A stretch of 26,833 nucleotides of DNA from an uncultured Bacteroidota bacterium. GTDB taxonomy: Bacteria > Bacteroidota > Bacteroidia > Flavobacteriales > Flavobacteriaceae. Below, one piece after another: positions 9,033 to 17,818 of this stretch. Under the pieces are notes generated by a model. The model saw only the letters and a list, made by a program, of their open reading frames with translations, was not told where the DNA came from and did not search any database. Made by a program: the position numbers and the translations under genes. Every line of letters begins with the position of its first letter. Position 1 is the stretch's first letter. The stretch is taken from NCBI GenBank assembly GCA_903819815.1, contig CAIJFC010000302.1, positions 1-26,833 on the forward strand, written 5' to 3'.

Positions 9033-9881
9033 ATGCTCCTTTTCGAGACACAACTAGCTTTAATAGAGCATTTAAAAGTAATTTCCAATTCAAAAACGAC
9101 CCTTGGTTTCGTTCCTACAATGGGCGCTTTACACCAAGGGCATTTATCATTAGTTGAAACGTCTTTGCAAAATAACGACCTAACTATTGTGAGTATTTTT
9201 GTCAATCCAACCCAATTTAACAATCCCGAAGATTTAGAAAAGTATCCTAGAAATTTAGAAAGCGATATTGCAAAACTTCAAACTATAAGTAACAATGTAA
9301 TTGTTTATGCGCCAACAGTTGACGATATTTATGAAGGAAATACAACGGCTAAATCTTTTTATTTTGATGGATTAGAAAATCAAATGGAAGGCAAATTTAG
9401 ACCTGGACATTTTGAAGGAGTTGGAACAATTGTAAAAAGATTATTCGAAATAGTTAAACCTACCTATGCCTATTTTGGTGAAAAAGATTTCCAACAGTTA
9501 CAAATCATCAAAAAATTAGTTGAAAAAGAAAATTTCTCGATAAATATAGTTGAATGTCCCATTTTTAGAGAAGAAAATGGACTTGCAATGAGCTCTAGAA
9601 ATGAAAGGCTTTCTCCAAATGAAAGAAACGCTGCGGCGATTATCTATCAAACTTTATTGGAAGTCCAACATAAATTCTCGACCGAGCCTTTGTCAGAAAT
9701 CGAACATTGGGTAAACCAAGTATTTGAAAACCAACCCGATTTCAAATTGGATTATTTCGAAATTGCCGATGAAACTACATTACTAACTTGTAAATCAAAA
9801 AATCCAGACCAAAAATCCCGCGCTTTTATAGCAGTTTTTGTTAACAATATCCGATTGATAGATACCATTTCATTAAATTAA
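9033..9881 (+). CDS. panC: Pantoate-beta-alanine ligase (pantothenate synthetase)
   Basis: Joins pantoate and beta-alanine using ATP to form pantothenate, the precursor of CoA and of the ACP prosthetic group. It has 282 residues, normal for the family. Motifs: PTMGALHQGHLSL (28-40) with the HxGH nucleotide-binding signature, VNPTQF (58-62), YFGEKDFQQL near residue 150, and MSSRNERLS near residue 187, which corresponds to the KMSKS-like loop. It starts the plus-strand block, with panD 13 nt after it. PanD supplies its beta-alanine substrate, so the pair forms a functional unit. Confidence 0.97.
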   Translation: MLLFETQLALIEHLKVISNSKTTLGFVPTMGALHQGHLSLVETSLQNNDLTIVSIFVNPTQFNNPEDLEKYPRNLESDIAKLQTISNNVIVYAPTVDDIYEGNTTAKSFYFDGLENQMEGKFRPGHFEGVGTIVKRLFEIVKPTYAYFGEKDFQQLQIIKKLVEKENFSINIVECPIFREENGLAMSSRNERLSPNERNAAAIIYQTLLEVQHKFSTEPLSEIEHWVNQVFENQPDFKLDYFEIADETTLLTCKSKNPDQKSRAFIAVFVNNIRLIDTISLN

Positions 9882-9882
9882 T

Positions 9883-9890
9883 TATCTTTG
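9883..9890 (+). promoter_or_regulatory. Consensus -7 box just before panD
   Basis: TATCTTTG fits TAnnTTTG exactly and ends only 4 nt before the panD ATG at 9895. If used, transcription would start at or next to the start codon and panD would be made from a leaderless or nearly leaderless mRNA. A TTG lies upstream at 9855-9857, but its spacing (25 nt) is longer than usual. Confidence 0.5.
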
Positions 9891-9894
9891 CCGC

Positions 9895-10245
9895 ATGCAA
9901 ATCCAAGTTGTAAAATCTAAAATACACCGTGTAAAAGTTACGGGAGCCGATTTAAATTATATCGGAAGCATAACTATTGACGAAGCGTTAATGGAGGCCT
10001 CGAATCTAATTGAGGGCGAAAAAGTTTCAATTGTCAACATAAACAATGGCGAACGCCTTGAAACGTATGTGATAAAAGGCAACAGAAACTCGGGCGAAAT
10101 CACACTGAATGGACCCGCGGCTAGAAAAGTTCAAAAAGGAGATATTATAATCATCATTTCATATGGAACAATTGATTTTGAAGAGGCTAAAACGTTCAAG
10201 CCTGCTTTAGTTTTTCCAAATGAAAATGACAATTCTTTAACTTAG
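9895..10245 (+). CDS. panD: Aspartate 1-decarboxylase precursor
   Basis: Decarboxylates L-aspartate to beta-alanine for PanC. It has 116 residues, as usual for this pyruvoyl enzyme. The N-terminal segment KSKIHRVKVTGADLNYIGS contains the self-cleavage site Gly24-Ser25; cleavage turns Ser25 into the pyruvoyl group. Lys9, and Arg54 and Tyr58 in GERLETY, match the known active-site positions, and LNGPAARKVQKGDIIIIISY is the conserved core that follows. The next gene starts 3 nt after the stop. A consensus promoter box directly before the ATG suggests panD can also be transcribed apart from panC. Confidence 0.97.
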   Translation: MQIQVVKSKIHRVKVTGADLNYIGSITIDEALMEASNLIEGEKVSIVNINNGERLETYVIKGNRNSGEITLNGPAARKVQKGDIIIIISYGTIDFEEAKTFKPALVFPNENDNSLT

Positions 10246-10248
10246 ATT

Positions 10249-11211
10249 TTGAAAGCAAAAATCAGCAAATTGCTCTCAATAGTACTCCCGCTTTTTTTGG
10301 GTATTTTTTTAATTTACTATTCCTACAACCAATTTTCTGAAAAGGATATCGATGAGATTAAAAAGCACTTTAAAAATGCCAATTACTACTATCTGAATTT
10401 TTCAATTTTTATTGCTTTTTTAGGAAGCGCATCTCGTGCCTATAGATGGAAATACGTCTTGGATCACATGGGATATAAAACTTCCTTTGCCAATAATTTT
10501 ATGGCGGTTTCCATAGGTTATTTAATGAACATGACCGTTCCAAGATCAGGAGAAATATCCAGAGCTTTGGTATTGAAAAAATACAATGATGTTCCATTTG
10601 ACAAAGGTTTCGGATCAATTATAGCGGAAAGAATTATTGATATGATTGTTTTGTTAGGGCTCATCATAGTTGCTTTTTTTGTTCAATATGATGTTTTAAA
10701 AACTTTTGTTTTAGATAAAGTTCCTTTACAAAACCTAATCCTATTATTGACAATTGGTTTCGTACTTTTCATCACTTTTATTCTGCTTTATGTATATTCT
10801 AAAATGAAATTCATTTTAAAAATAAAGGAGAAAATAGCTGGACTAAAAGAAGGGATATTGAGTATTTTTCACATGAAGAAAAAGTGGTCGTATTTAGGAC
10901 ACACTATTTTCATTTGGTTCTCCTACATTTATATGTTTTACATTGGATTGTTAGTAATTTCTGAAACCAATATGCTGCCTTTAAGTGCTGTAATCACTTC
11001 ATTTATCGTGGGAAGTGTCGCCATCGCATTTACCAATAGCGGCTTTGGATCCTATCCCTTTTTAATGGCCAAAATCTTACTTTTTTATCATATTTCTGAA
11101 ACTGCTGGAAGTGCATTTGGTTGGATAATTTGGACCACACAAATGCTATTATTAGTATTTTTAGGAGCGCTTTCATTTTTACTTTTGCCAATATTAAATA
11201 GAAGCAAATAA
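10249..11211 (+). CDS. YbhN/UPF0104-type integral membrane protein
   Basis: A 320-residue polytopic inner-membrane protein related to the flippase-like transmembrane region of lysylphosphatidylglycerol synthases (UPF0104/YbhN). I count about seven or eight hydrophobic segments. Between the second and third, conserved features of the family are visible: SRAYRWKYVL, then VPRSGEISRALVLKKYNDVPFDKGFGSIIAERIIDM. There is no C-terminal aminoacyl-transferase domain. The start is TTG at 10249, three bases after the panD stop; I find no better ATG preserving the first membrane helix. The role is unknown; lipid-related transport or flipping is suggested by the family only. Tight spacing to panD suggests co-transcription. 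Confidence 0.85.
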   Translation: MKAKISKLLSIVLPLFLGIFLIYYSYNQFSEKDIDEIKKHFKNANYYYLNFSIFIAFLGSASRAYRWKYVLDHMGYKTSFANNFMAVSIGYLMNMTVPRSGEISRALVLKKYNDVPFDKGFGSIIAERIIDMIVLLGLIIVAFFVQYDVLKTFVLDKVPLQNLILLLTIGFVLFITFILLYVYSKMKFILKIKEKIAGLKEGILSIFHMKKKWSYLGHTIFIWFSYIYMFYIGLLVISETNMLPLSAVITSFIVGSVAIAFTNSGFGSYPFLMAKILLFYHISETAGSAFGWIIWTTQMLLLVFLGALSFLLLPILNRSK

Positions 11212-11223
11212 ATTATTATATTG

Positions 11224-11246
11224 CTCTACCTTTTAAAGGTTTAGAG
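11224..11246 (+). promoter_or_regulatory. Imperfect inverted repeat before the esterase-like gene
   Basis: CTCTACCTTT can pair with AAAGG plus TAGAG across a 2-nt bulge (11224-11228 with 11242-11246, and 11229-11232 with 11236-11239). It sits in the only sizeable gap (57 nt) of the 9033-16299 block. There is no U tract after it, so it is a poor terminator; it might be an operator or a weak RNA hairpin. Confidence 0.3.
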
Positions 11247-11268
11247 TAATCAACAAACGCTATAAACA

Positions 11269-12468
11269 ATGAAAAAAATAATTGCTTTTTATATTTTTAT
11301 TTTTCCAATAATCACGTTTTCACAAATCTCCAAAGACACTATTTTCTCTCAAAAATTAAATGAAGATAGACAATTTACTATTTCGTTACCGGAATCATAT
11401 GCCTTTAATAAAACCAAAAAATACCCAATAGTACTATTATTAGACGGCGATTATTTATTTGATCCTTTTCAAGGAGCGCTAAGTTATGGCGCCTATTGGG
11501 ACGATATTCCAGAAGTAATAATTGTTGGAATTTCTCAAAATCAAAAAGACGAACGATTCACCGATTGCGGTGTTGATCAAGAAACAGGATTGCCCGACGC
11601 AAAAGGCGAACTTTTCTATGAATTTATCGGTCAAGAATTAATGCCATTTTTAGAAAAAAGTTATCGAATTGCTCCCTTTAAAATTATTGCAGGTCACGAC
11701 GTTACCGCTGGTTTTTTGAATTTCTTTTTGTACAAAGATCAGCCAATTTTTAACGCCTATATTTCTTTAAGTCCTCAATTTCCTGTTTCAATGGAAGAAA
11801 CTATTCCTGATAGATTAGCAGCATTAAACCAACAATTATTCTATTATCAGGCCACTGCGGTGGGTGATTTAAAGTCAATTAAAGACAAAACAATTCAATT
11901 AGATGCCGCTGTTGCAGAATTAAAAAAGCCAAATCTAAAGTATCATTTTGATAATTTTCCAAACGCCTCTCATTATTCTTTAGTACTTTACGCAATTCCA
12001 AATGCATTGTATCATATTTTTGGAATTTATCAGCCAATTTCAGTCAATGAATACAATGAAAAAATTGCTGTGTTACCTTCTGGATATGTTGATTATTTAA
12101 ATAAAAAATACGAAACCATGGAGAAATTATTAGCTTTAAAAACGCGTATTCGGTTTAATGATTTCAAAGCTATTGAAGCTGCAATAATAAAAAATAAAGC
12201 CTACGATGAATTTGGCGAGCTCTCTAGTTTAGCCGAAAAGCAATATCCTAAAAGCATGCTAGCCGATTATGAATTGGCGTTAATGTATGAATATACAGGG
12301 GAATTTTTGAAAGCTAGAAAATACTATCAAGCAGCCTATGAAAGAGAAGAAATAGGAAATCTTACTCAAAATATGATGTATGATAAAATGGAAGAAATGA
12401 AAAATGCTAAAGCTCCAACTCCACCAGAAACTTTGCCGTCAACTCCATCGCCTGATCAAAAACCATAA
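11269..12468 (+). CDS. Secreted alpha/beta-hydrolase (esterase D-like) protein with nucleophile Ser replaced
   Basis: A 399-residue exported protein: signal peptide MKKIIAFYIFIFPIITFSQ, then a domain (about 30-255) of the putative esterase/Fes family. Recognisable parts are FTISLPESYAFNKTKKYPIVLLLDGDYLF, VIIVGISQNQKDERFTD, and a late NASHYSLVLYAIPNALYHIF with the expected catalytic His (235). The nucleophile elbow, normally GxSxGG, reads GHDVTAG, so position 144 is Asp rather than Ser. Residues 270-375 are helical and contain at least one TPR-like repeat (LADYELALMYEYTGEFLKARKYYQAAYE), and the end is Pro/Thr-rich. Expected location is periplasm or outside. It is 2 nt upstream of radA, which may reflect shared transcription rather than shared function. 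It may be a non-catalytic binding protein or use Asp differently. Confidence 0.83.
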   Translation: MKKIIAFYIFIFPIITFSQISKDTIFSQKLNEDRQFTISLPESYAFNKTKKYPIVLLLDGDYLFDPFQGALSYGAYWDDIPEVIIVGISQNQKDERFTDCGVDQETGLPDAKGELFYEFIGQELMPFLEKSYRIAPFKIIAGHDVTAGFLNFFLYKDQPIFNAYISLSPQFPVSMEETIPDRLAALNQQLFYYQATAVGDLKSIKDKTIQLDAAVAELKKPNLKYHFDNFPNASHYSLVLYAIPNALYHIFGIYQPISVNEYNEKIAVLPSGYVDYLNKKYETMEKLLALKTRIRFNDFKAIEAAIIKNKAYDEFGELSSLAEKQYPKSMLADYELALMYEYTGEFLKARKYYQAAYEREEIGNLTQNMMYDKMEEMKNAKAPTPPETLPSTPSPDQKP

Positions 12469-12470
12469 TT

Positions 12471-13832
12471 ATGTCAAAAGTTAAAACCTCCTTTTTTTGT
12501 CAAAGTTGTGGCTCTCAATATTCTAAATGGCAGGGGCAATGTAATGCATGCAAAGAATGGAATACCATAGTAGAAGAAATTATACAAAAAGAAGAAAAAG
12601 CCGCTTGGAAACCCTCAACTTCTGAGGTTAAAAAAGCGGCAAAGCCTTTAAAAATTAAAGAAATTGATTCTACCCTTGAAATCCGAATGGACACTTGCGA
12701 TAACGAATTGAACCGAGTTCTGGGAGGTGGAATTGTGCCAGGATCATTAATACTTTTAGGCGGGGAACCGGGCATTGGAAAAAGTACTTTGTTATTACAA
12801 ATATCCTTAAAACTTCCCTATAAAACACTTTATGTTTCGGGTGAAGAAAGCCAGAAACAAATCAAAATGCGCGCCGAGAGAATAACTCCAAATGGCGATA
12901 ACTGTTACATTCTTACTGAGACTAAAACGCAAAATATTTTCCGTCAAATTGAGGAAATCCAACCTGAAATCGTAATCATTGATTCCATTCAAACGCTGCA
13001 TACCGATTATATAGAATCGGCTGCGGGAAGCATTTCTCAAATTCGTGAAACTACCGCTGAATTGATAAAATTTGCAAAAGAAACGAATGTCCCTGTTATT
13101 TTAATTGGTCATATTACTAAAGATGGAAATATCGCCGGGCCGAAAATTTTGGAGCACATGGTCGATACTGTTTTGCAATTTGAAGGCGACAGAAATCACG
13201 TGTATCGAATATTGCGTTCCCTAAAAAACAGGTTTGGTTCCACCGCTGAAATAGGTATTTATGAAATGCAAGGCACTGGTTTGCGCGAAGTGGCCAATCC
13301 TTCTGAAATATTGATTTCTCATAATGACGCTACTTTGTCGGGAACTGCAATTGCAAGTACTTTAGAAGGAATGCGGCCGTTAATGATTGAAATTCAAGCG
13401 TTGGTGAGCAGCGCTGTATATGGAACTCCACAAAGAAGCACTACAGGTTACAATGCCAAAAGACTCAATATGATTCTGGCGGTTCTAGAAAAAAGAGCTG
13501 GTTTTCACTTGGGTTCAAAAGACGTTTTTCTAAATGTTACTGGAGGACTTTCAGTTGACGATCCCGCAATTGATCTTGCTGTAGTAGCAGCCATTTTATC
13601 TTCCAATGAAGATATTGCCATCGAAAAAGATTTTTGCTTTGCTGGTGAAGTGGGACTTTCTGGAGAAATTCGCCCTGTAAACCGAATCGAACAACGAATT
13701 CAAGAGGCTGAAAAATTAGGTTTTTCAACGATATTTGTATCCAAATACAATAAAATAGCTCTTAAAAATACCTTTATAAAAATTAGATTGGTCGCCAAAA
13801 TTGAAGATATTGTAAGTGAATTATTCGGATAA
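12471..13832 (+). CDS. radA: DNA repair protein RadA
   Basis: A RecA-like ATPase that drives branch migration during homologous recombination. It has 453 residues, the usual length. Order of features: a C4 zinc finger (Cys10, Cys13, Cys24, Cys27), a RecA-type ATPase with Walker A GGEPGIGKST (about 97-106) and Walker B VIIDSIQTLH, the RadA signature KNRFGS (252-257), and a C-terminal Lon-protease-like domain containing VFLNVTGGLSVDDPAIDLAV and GEVGLSGEIRPV. Gaps to both neighbours are only 2 nt, so it is translated from a polycistronic message. Confidence 0.97.
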   Translation: MSKVKTSFFCQSCGSQYSKWQGQCNACKEWNTIVEEIIQKEEKAAWKPSTSEVKKAAKPLKIKEIDSTLEIRMDTCDNELNRVLGGGIVPGSLILLGGEPGIGKSTLLLQISLKLPYKTLYVSGEESQKQIKMRAERITPNGDNCYILTETKTQNIFRQIEEIQPEIVIIDSIQTLHTDYIESAAGSISQIRETTAELIKFAKETNVPVILIGHITKDGNIAGPKILEHMVDTVLQFEGDRNHVYRILRSLKNRFGSTAEIGIYEMQGTGLREVANPSEILISHNDATLSGTAIASTLEGMRPLMIEIQALVSSAVYGTPQRSTTGYNAKRLNMILAVLEKRAGFHLGSKDVFLNVTGGLSVDDPAIDLAVVAAILSSNEDIAIEKDFCFAGEVGLSGEIRPVNRIEQRIQEAEKLGFSTIFVSKYNKIALKNTFIKIRLVAKIEDIVSELFG

Positions 13833-13834
13833 TC

Positions 13835-15787
13835 ATGAGAAATAGAAAACAAAAAGCTTTACTTTTTTTAAAGATATTCGCCGTAACAATCACAATTAGT
13901 TTAATTCTGCTATTTGTATTTAGAGATTCACTGTTGCAAACAGCAATTGTCAAAATTGAAAATAAAATGGCGAACGATTACGATACCAAATTATCTGTTG
14001 AAAAAGCCAATTTTGAAGGGGTTTCTAGCGTTCAATTTCAAAAAATAAATGTAGTTCCCAATAATGCCGATACTCTTTTTTCAGTTGAAAAAGTGACTGC
14101 CAAAATCAACCTTTTTAAGTTATTGGTTGGAACCATCCAATTGGAAAAATTAGAAATGAAAAATGGGTTTATCCAATTGGTAAAAAACAAAAACGGGCGT
14201 AATTTTGATGCATTTCTAAAACATAAAAAAGACGATAATTCGCCTTCTGAAAATAGCAATTACGCAAAATCTACCTACCGATTACTGACAAGGGTTTTAA
14301 ATTTAATTCCAACAGAGATGCAACTTGAAAACCTGTCTTTCCGAATGAACGATATGGGAAGAAAAGTAACTTTAAAAACGAATCAATTACTATTAAAAGA
14401 CGAAGTTTTGGCTACCACAATTGATGTAAAAACCAATTCTTATTTTCAAAAATGGAACATCAAAGGAACGGCTAATCCCAGAAATAAAACTGCCGATTTG
14501 AAGTTTTTTAATAGCGATAATTCTAAAATTATTGTTCCCTATTTAAACGAGCGTTTCGGTTTGCTATCCAGCTTTGATAGCATCCATTTGAATATTACAA
14601 AAATAGAAATGGAAAGCGGTGAATTGCACATTGACGGGTTTTCATCAATTGCTAATTTAACCCTTAGTCATCCTAAAATTGCTTCTAAAGAAGTGGTAGT
14701 TAAAAAAGCACTATTCGATTATCGTTTTCTTTTTGGTGAACATTTCATGGCCATTGACAGCAGTTCTACCATTCAAATGAACGAAGTAAAAACGCATCCT
14801 TATGCGGAATACAGTACGGAGCAAGACACGGTGTACAAACTCAAAATTGCCATTCCAAAAATGAAAGCGCAGCAGTTTATTACCTCTTTACCAAATGGTT
14901 TATTTTCGCATTTTGTAGGGATGCAAACCCAAGGAAATTTCGAATATAAATTGGATTATAAATTTGTAAAACACAAACCAAAGCAACTTGTTTTTGAAAG
15001 TAAATTGACTAAGGAGAATTTAAGAATATTGAAATACGGAGAAGCCAATTTATCCAAATTAAATTCAGAATTTACTTATCGAGCGATGGAAAACGGAGTG
15101 CCACAGCGACCAATTCTTGTGGGTCCTTCCAATCCAAATTACACCCCGATAGATCAAATTTCGCCCTATTTACAGAAGGCAGTTTTAACCTGCGAAGACC
15201 CTTCATTTTTCTCTCACCGAGGCTTCATCAACGACGCTTTCAAGCAATCGATTATCAAGAATCTTAAAACCAAGAAATTCTCTCGAGGCGCAAGTACGAT
15301 TAGCATGCAATTGGTGAAAAATGTATTTCTAACTCGTGAAAAAACACTGTCCCGAAAATTAGAAGAAATTTTATTGGTTTACATATTAGAAAACAACCAC
15401 ATTTCAAGCAAACAGCGAATGCTTGAAGTCTATTTCAACGTAATAGAATGGGGTCCAAATGTATATGGAATAGGGGAAGCGGCCAACTTTTATTTCAGTA
15501 AAAAACCAGCTGATTTAACCTTAAAAGAATGTTTGTTTCTGGCATCGATAGTTCCAAAACCTAAAAAATTCATGTACGAATTTGACACCGATGGATTCCT
15601 AAAAGCCATTGAAAACAAAAAGCAAACCTTCATTAGTAATTTAATGCTCCGCCGCGGATTAATCATGCCTGATGACACCATTGGTCAACATCTTCCGATG
15701 GCAATTACTGGAAACGCGCGTTCCTTTTTAAAGTTTGAAGTCAAAGACACAATTCAAATTGATAGTATTTTTGTAGAAGAGTTTTAG
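13835..15787 (+). CDS. Monofunctional peptidoglycan glycosyltransferase (GT51) with a long periplasmic N-terminal region
   Basis: Polymerises lipid II into glycan strands at the periplasmic face of the inner membrane. It has 650 residues: one membrane anchor (about 8-29), then 380 or so residues of beta-rich, low-motif sequence (about 35-410), then a GT51 domain (about 425-600). The GT51 motifs are intact: CEDPSFFSHRG with catalytic Glu454, KFSRGASTISMQLVKN (RGGSTITQQ-like), and LEVYFNVIEWGPNVYGIGEAA with the second Glu531. There is no transpeptidase domain, so it is not a class A PBP. Typical monofunctional MtgA is only about 240 residues. The N-terminal region resembles AsmA/TamB-type repeat domains in texture (paired strands such as KANFEGVSSVQFQKINVV), but I hold that loosely. 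It starts 2 nt after radA. Confidence 0.88.
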   Translation: MRNRKQKALLFLKIFAVTITISLILLFVFRDSLLQTAIVKIENKMANDYDTKLSVEKANFEGVSSVQFQKINVVPNNADTLFSVEKVTAKINLFKLLVGTIQLEKLEMKNGFIQLVKNKNGRNFDAFLKHKKDDNSPSENSNYAKSTYRLLTRVLNLIPTEMQLENLSFRMNDMGRKVTLKTNQLLLKDEVLATTIDVKTNSYFQKWNIKGTANPRNKTADLKFFNSDNSKIIVPYLNERFGLLSSFDSIHLNITKIEMESGELHIDGFSSIANLTLSHPKIASKEVVVKKALFDYRFLFGEHFMAIDSSSTIQMNEVKTHPYAEYSTEQDTVYKLKIAIPKMKAQQFITSLPNGLFSHFVGMQTQGNFEYKLDYKFVKHKPKQLVFESKLTKENLRILKYGEANLSKLNSEFTYRAMENGVPQRPILVGPSNPNYTPIDQISPYLQKAVLTCEDPSFFSHRGFINDAFKQSIIKNLKTKKFSRGASTISMQLVKNVFLTREKTLSRKLEEILLVYILENNHISSKQRMLEVYFNVIEWGPNVYGIGEAANFYFSKKPADLTLKECLFLASIVPKPKKFMYEFDTDGFLKAIENKKQTFISNLMLRRGLIMPDDTIGQHLPMAITGNARSFLKFEVKDTIQIDSIFVEEF

Positions 15788-15813
15788 TGTTTTTAAATTA
15801 TCTAGCTAAATCA

Positions 15814-16299
15814 ATGAAGAAAATTGCACTTATTTTAATGACATTTTTATCGCTGTCAATTTTTGCACAAGAAAATAAATCGGAAGCTGGTGGGCCTCCA
15901 AAATTGGATGAATTAATTGGTTTTTGGAAAAAAGTTGAAATTCCAAACGAGGATAAATTAAATCAAGTAAATTCTTGGCCTCAAAAATACCAATGGTTTG
16001 CATTTTATGAAAACGGGAAAGTCTATTCTATGATGTCCAGCCAAGATTACAATTATACTTCTAAAGAATTAAAAGAAATTTTTAGTGTTTTACCTTTTGA
16101 TAAAACCCCAAATTTTAATTTAAGCGGTCAATTTTTAACGATTGATAATAAAGAAATTAAAGATTATGAAGAAGTTTGGGGCGTAAATTTATTTGCAATT
16201 GACGTGAACGATTTCTTAAAAAAAGGAAACTTAATAATGAGTTTGGACGACGGAAAGGGAAATGTTATTTATTATAGATTATTAAAGAGAATAGATTAA
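15814..16299 (+). CDS. Small secreted protein, possibly lipocalin-like
   Basis: A 161-residue exported protein of unknown function. I start it at the ATG at 15814, where a clean signal peptide begins (MKKIALILMTFLSLSIFAQ); the frame can extend to a GTG at 15787 that overlaps the previous stop, but the extra nine residues would spoil the signal. The mature part opens with KLDELIGFWKKVEI, has WFAFYENGKVYSMM in the middle and ends with GNVIYYRLLKRID. A start-of-barrel G-x-W motif with strands ending in an aromatic/basic segment is reminiscent of lipocalin-like folds, but I cannot confirm that. Last gene before the terminator. Confidence 0.75.
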   Translation: MKKIALILMTFLSLSIFAQENKSEAGGPPKLDELIGFWKKVEIPNEDKLNQVNSWPQKYQWFAFYENGKVYSMMSSQDYNYTSKELKEIFSVLPFDKTPNFNLSGQFLTIDNKEIKDYEEVWGVNLFAIDVNDFLKKGNLIMSLDDGKGNVIYYRLLKRID

Positions 16300-16330
16300 A
16301 AGAGTAGACATTTAATAATTTTACCAAAAC

Positions 16331-16361
16331 AAAAAGGGCTGGAAATTATCCAGCCCTTTTT
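16331..16361. terminator. Bidirectional terminator between convergent gene blocks
   Basis: A 12-bp perfect inverted repeat (AAAAAGGGCTGG at 16331-16342 with its complement at 16350-16361) has a 7-nt loop. A and T runs flank both sides, so it gives a U tract in either direction. It ends the plus-strand block (last gene stops at 16299) and the pyk transcript (stop at 16381). Confidence 0.95.
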
Positions 16362-16380
16362 CATATCAATAAATTAAGAT

Positions 16381-17811
16381 TTACTCAATTTCTGTAACTC
16401 TCAAGGTGTTAACCATTCCTTTATTTGCAATTGGCATAGCGGCTAAATTAATCAGCATATCGCCTTTAGAAACCAATCCTTTTTCGGTAGCAATTCTGTT
16501 GATATCGTCAATAGTATCATCTGTACTTACAAATTTATCGTAGTAAAAAGTTTTCACTCCCCAAATTAAATTCAACTGCGTTAATATTACTTTATTTGAA
16601 GTAAAGACTAAAATATCCGCTTGCGGGCGCCATGCAGAAATTTGAAATGCCGTATAACCACTATTGGTTAAAGTACAAATTGCTTTGGCTTTAATAGCAT
16701 TTGCCATAGTAGCCGCATGCTGACAAATGGTTTTAGTAATGTATCGGTTGGTTTTAATTTGTGGGGTATTTTGAGGAACTTGAATAAGCGGTGAATCTTC
16801 AACAGCTTCAATAATTTGTGTCATTTGTTGGATCACTTGCACAGGATAATTCCCTACAGAAGTTTCACCAGAAAGCATCACCGCATCGGCACCGTCCATC
16901 ACCGAGTTGGCAACGTCATTCACTTCAGCTCTTGTTGGCGTTAGACTTGTGATCATCGTTTCCATCATTTGCGTAGCGATAATTACTGGAATTCTTGCTG
17001 TTTTGGCTTTATTAACTAATTTTTTCTGAATTAACGGAACTTCGTGTGCAGGAACTTCAACACCTAGATCTCCACGTGCCACCATTAAACCATCACAATG
17101 TGCGATTATAGAATCGATATTGGCAACGCCTTCTGGTTTTTCAATTTTAGCTATAATTGGAATTTTGTGATCGGAATGTTTTGCAATTAATTCTTGTAAT
17201 TCCACTAAATCATCAGAAGTTCTAACGAATGAAAGGGCAATCCAATCTACTTTTTGTTCAATTGCAAAAATAGCATCGCGAACATCTTTTTCAGTTAAAG
17301 CCGGTAAAGAAACTTTGGTATTTGGAAGATTTACCCCTTTTTTAGATTTTAAAGGACCACCTTGAATAACTTTAGCAACGACTTCGGTAGTTTTATTAGT
17401 AGCAATTACCTCAAACATCAATTTTCCGTCGTCAAGCAAGATATTTTCACCTGGATTTACATCATTTGGAAACTGTTTATAGTTCATATAAACTCTTTCC
17501 TTAGTTCCAGGAACATCTTCGGCAGTTTGAAAAGTAATAATATCACCAGGGCTCACAATCACTTCTTCATTCATCACTCCAACACGTAGTTTAGGGCCTT
17601 GTAAATCTCCTAAAATCGCAACGGTATAGCCAAACTCGTCATTGATACTTCTAATTAAATCTATTTTTGCTTTTACATCAGTGTAATCGGCGTGGGAAAA
17701 ATTAACTCTAAAAACATTTACCCCTGCTTCAATCATTGCCTTCAAGACTTCTTTAGTGCTACAAGCAGGTCCTAATGTTGCTACAATTTTAGTTTTTTTG
17801 TTTGTTATCAT
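16381..17811 (-). CDS. pyk: Pyruvate kinase
   Basis: Converts phosphoenolpyruvate and ADP to pyruvate and ATP in the last step of glycolysis. It has 476 residues, the standard bacterial length. Motifs: TKIVATLGPA at the start, VFRVNFSH (33-40, with the Arg, Asn and Ser that bind ATP and metal), GDLQGPKLRVG, IIAKIEKPEGVANID with the catalytic Lys, MVARGDLGVEVP and DGADAVMLSGETSVGNYPV, followed by a C-terminal allosteric-type domain with ICTLTNSGYTAFQISAWRPQADI. It is the last gene of the minus-strand block, 7 nt after the IPExxxVDY gene, and is closed by the shared terminator. Confidence 0.98.
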   Translation of the reverse strand: MITNKKTKIVATLGPACSTKEVLKAMIEAGVNVFRVNFSHADYTDVKAKIDLIRSINDEFGYTVAILGDLQGPKLRVGVMNEEVIVSPGDIITFQTAEDVPGTKERVYMNYKQFPNDVNPGENILLDDGKLMFEVIATNKTTEVVAKVIQGGPLKSKKGVNLPNTKVSLPALTEKDVRDAIFAIEQKVDWIALSFVRTSDDLVELQELIAKHSDHKIPIIAKIEKPEGVANIDSIIAHCDGLMVARGDLGVEVPAHEVPLIQKKLVNKAKTARIPVIIATQMMETMITSLTPTRAEVNDVANSVMDGADAVMLSGETSVGNYPVQVIQQMTQIIEAVEDSPLIQVPQNTPQIKTNRYITKTICQHAATMANAIKAKAICTLTNSGYTAFQISAWRPQADILVFTSNKVILTQLNLIWGVKTFYYDKFVSTDDTIDDINRIATEKGLVSKGDMLINLAAMPIANKGMVNTLRVTEIE

Positions 17812-17818
17812 TTTTATA

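Noticed and set aside
8926..9093. N-terminal extension of the GT5-like protein by 56 residues
   Set aside because: It overlaps panC on the opposite strand, has no resemblance to the family and is Cys- and Phe-rich like a shadow frame. Homology starts at the ATG at 8925.
15787..15813. GTG start overlapping the glycosyltransferase stop
   Set aside because: It would put nine residues before an otherwise clean signal peptide; the ATG at 15814 is better.
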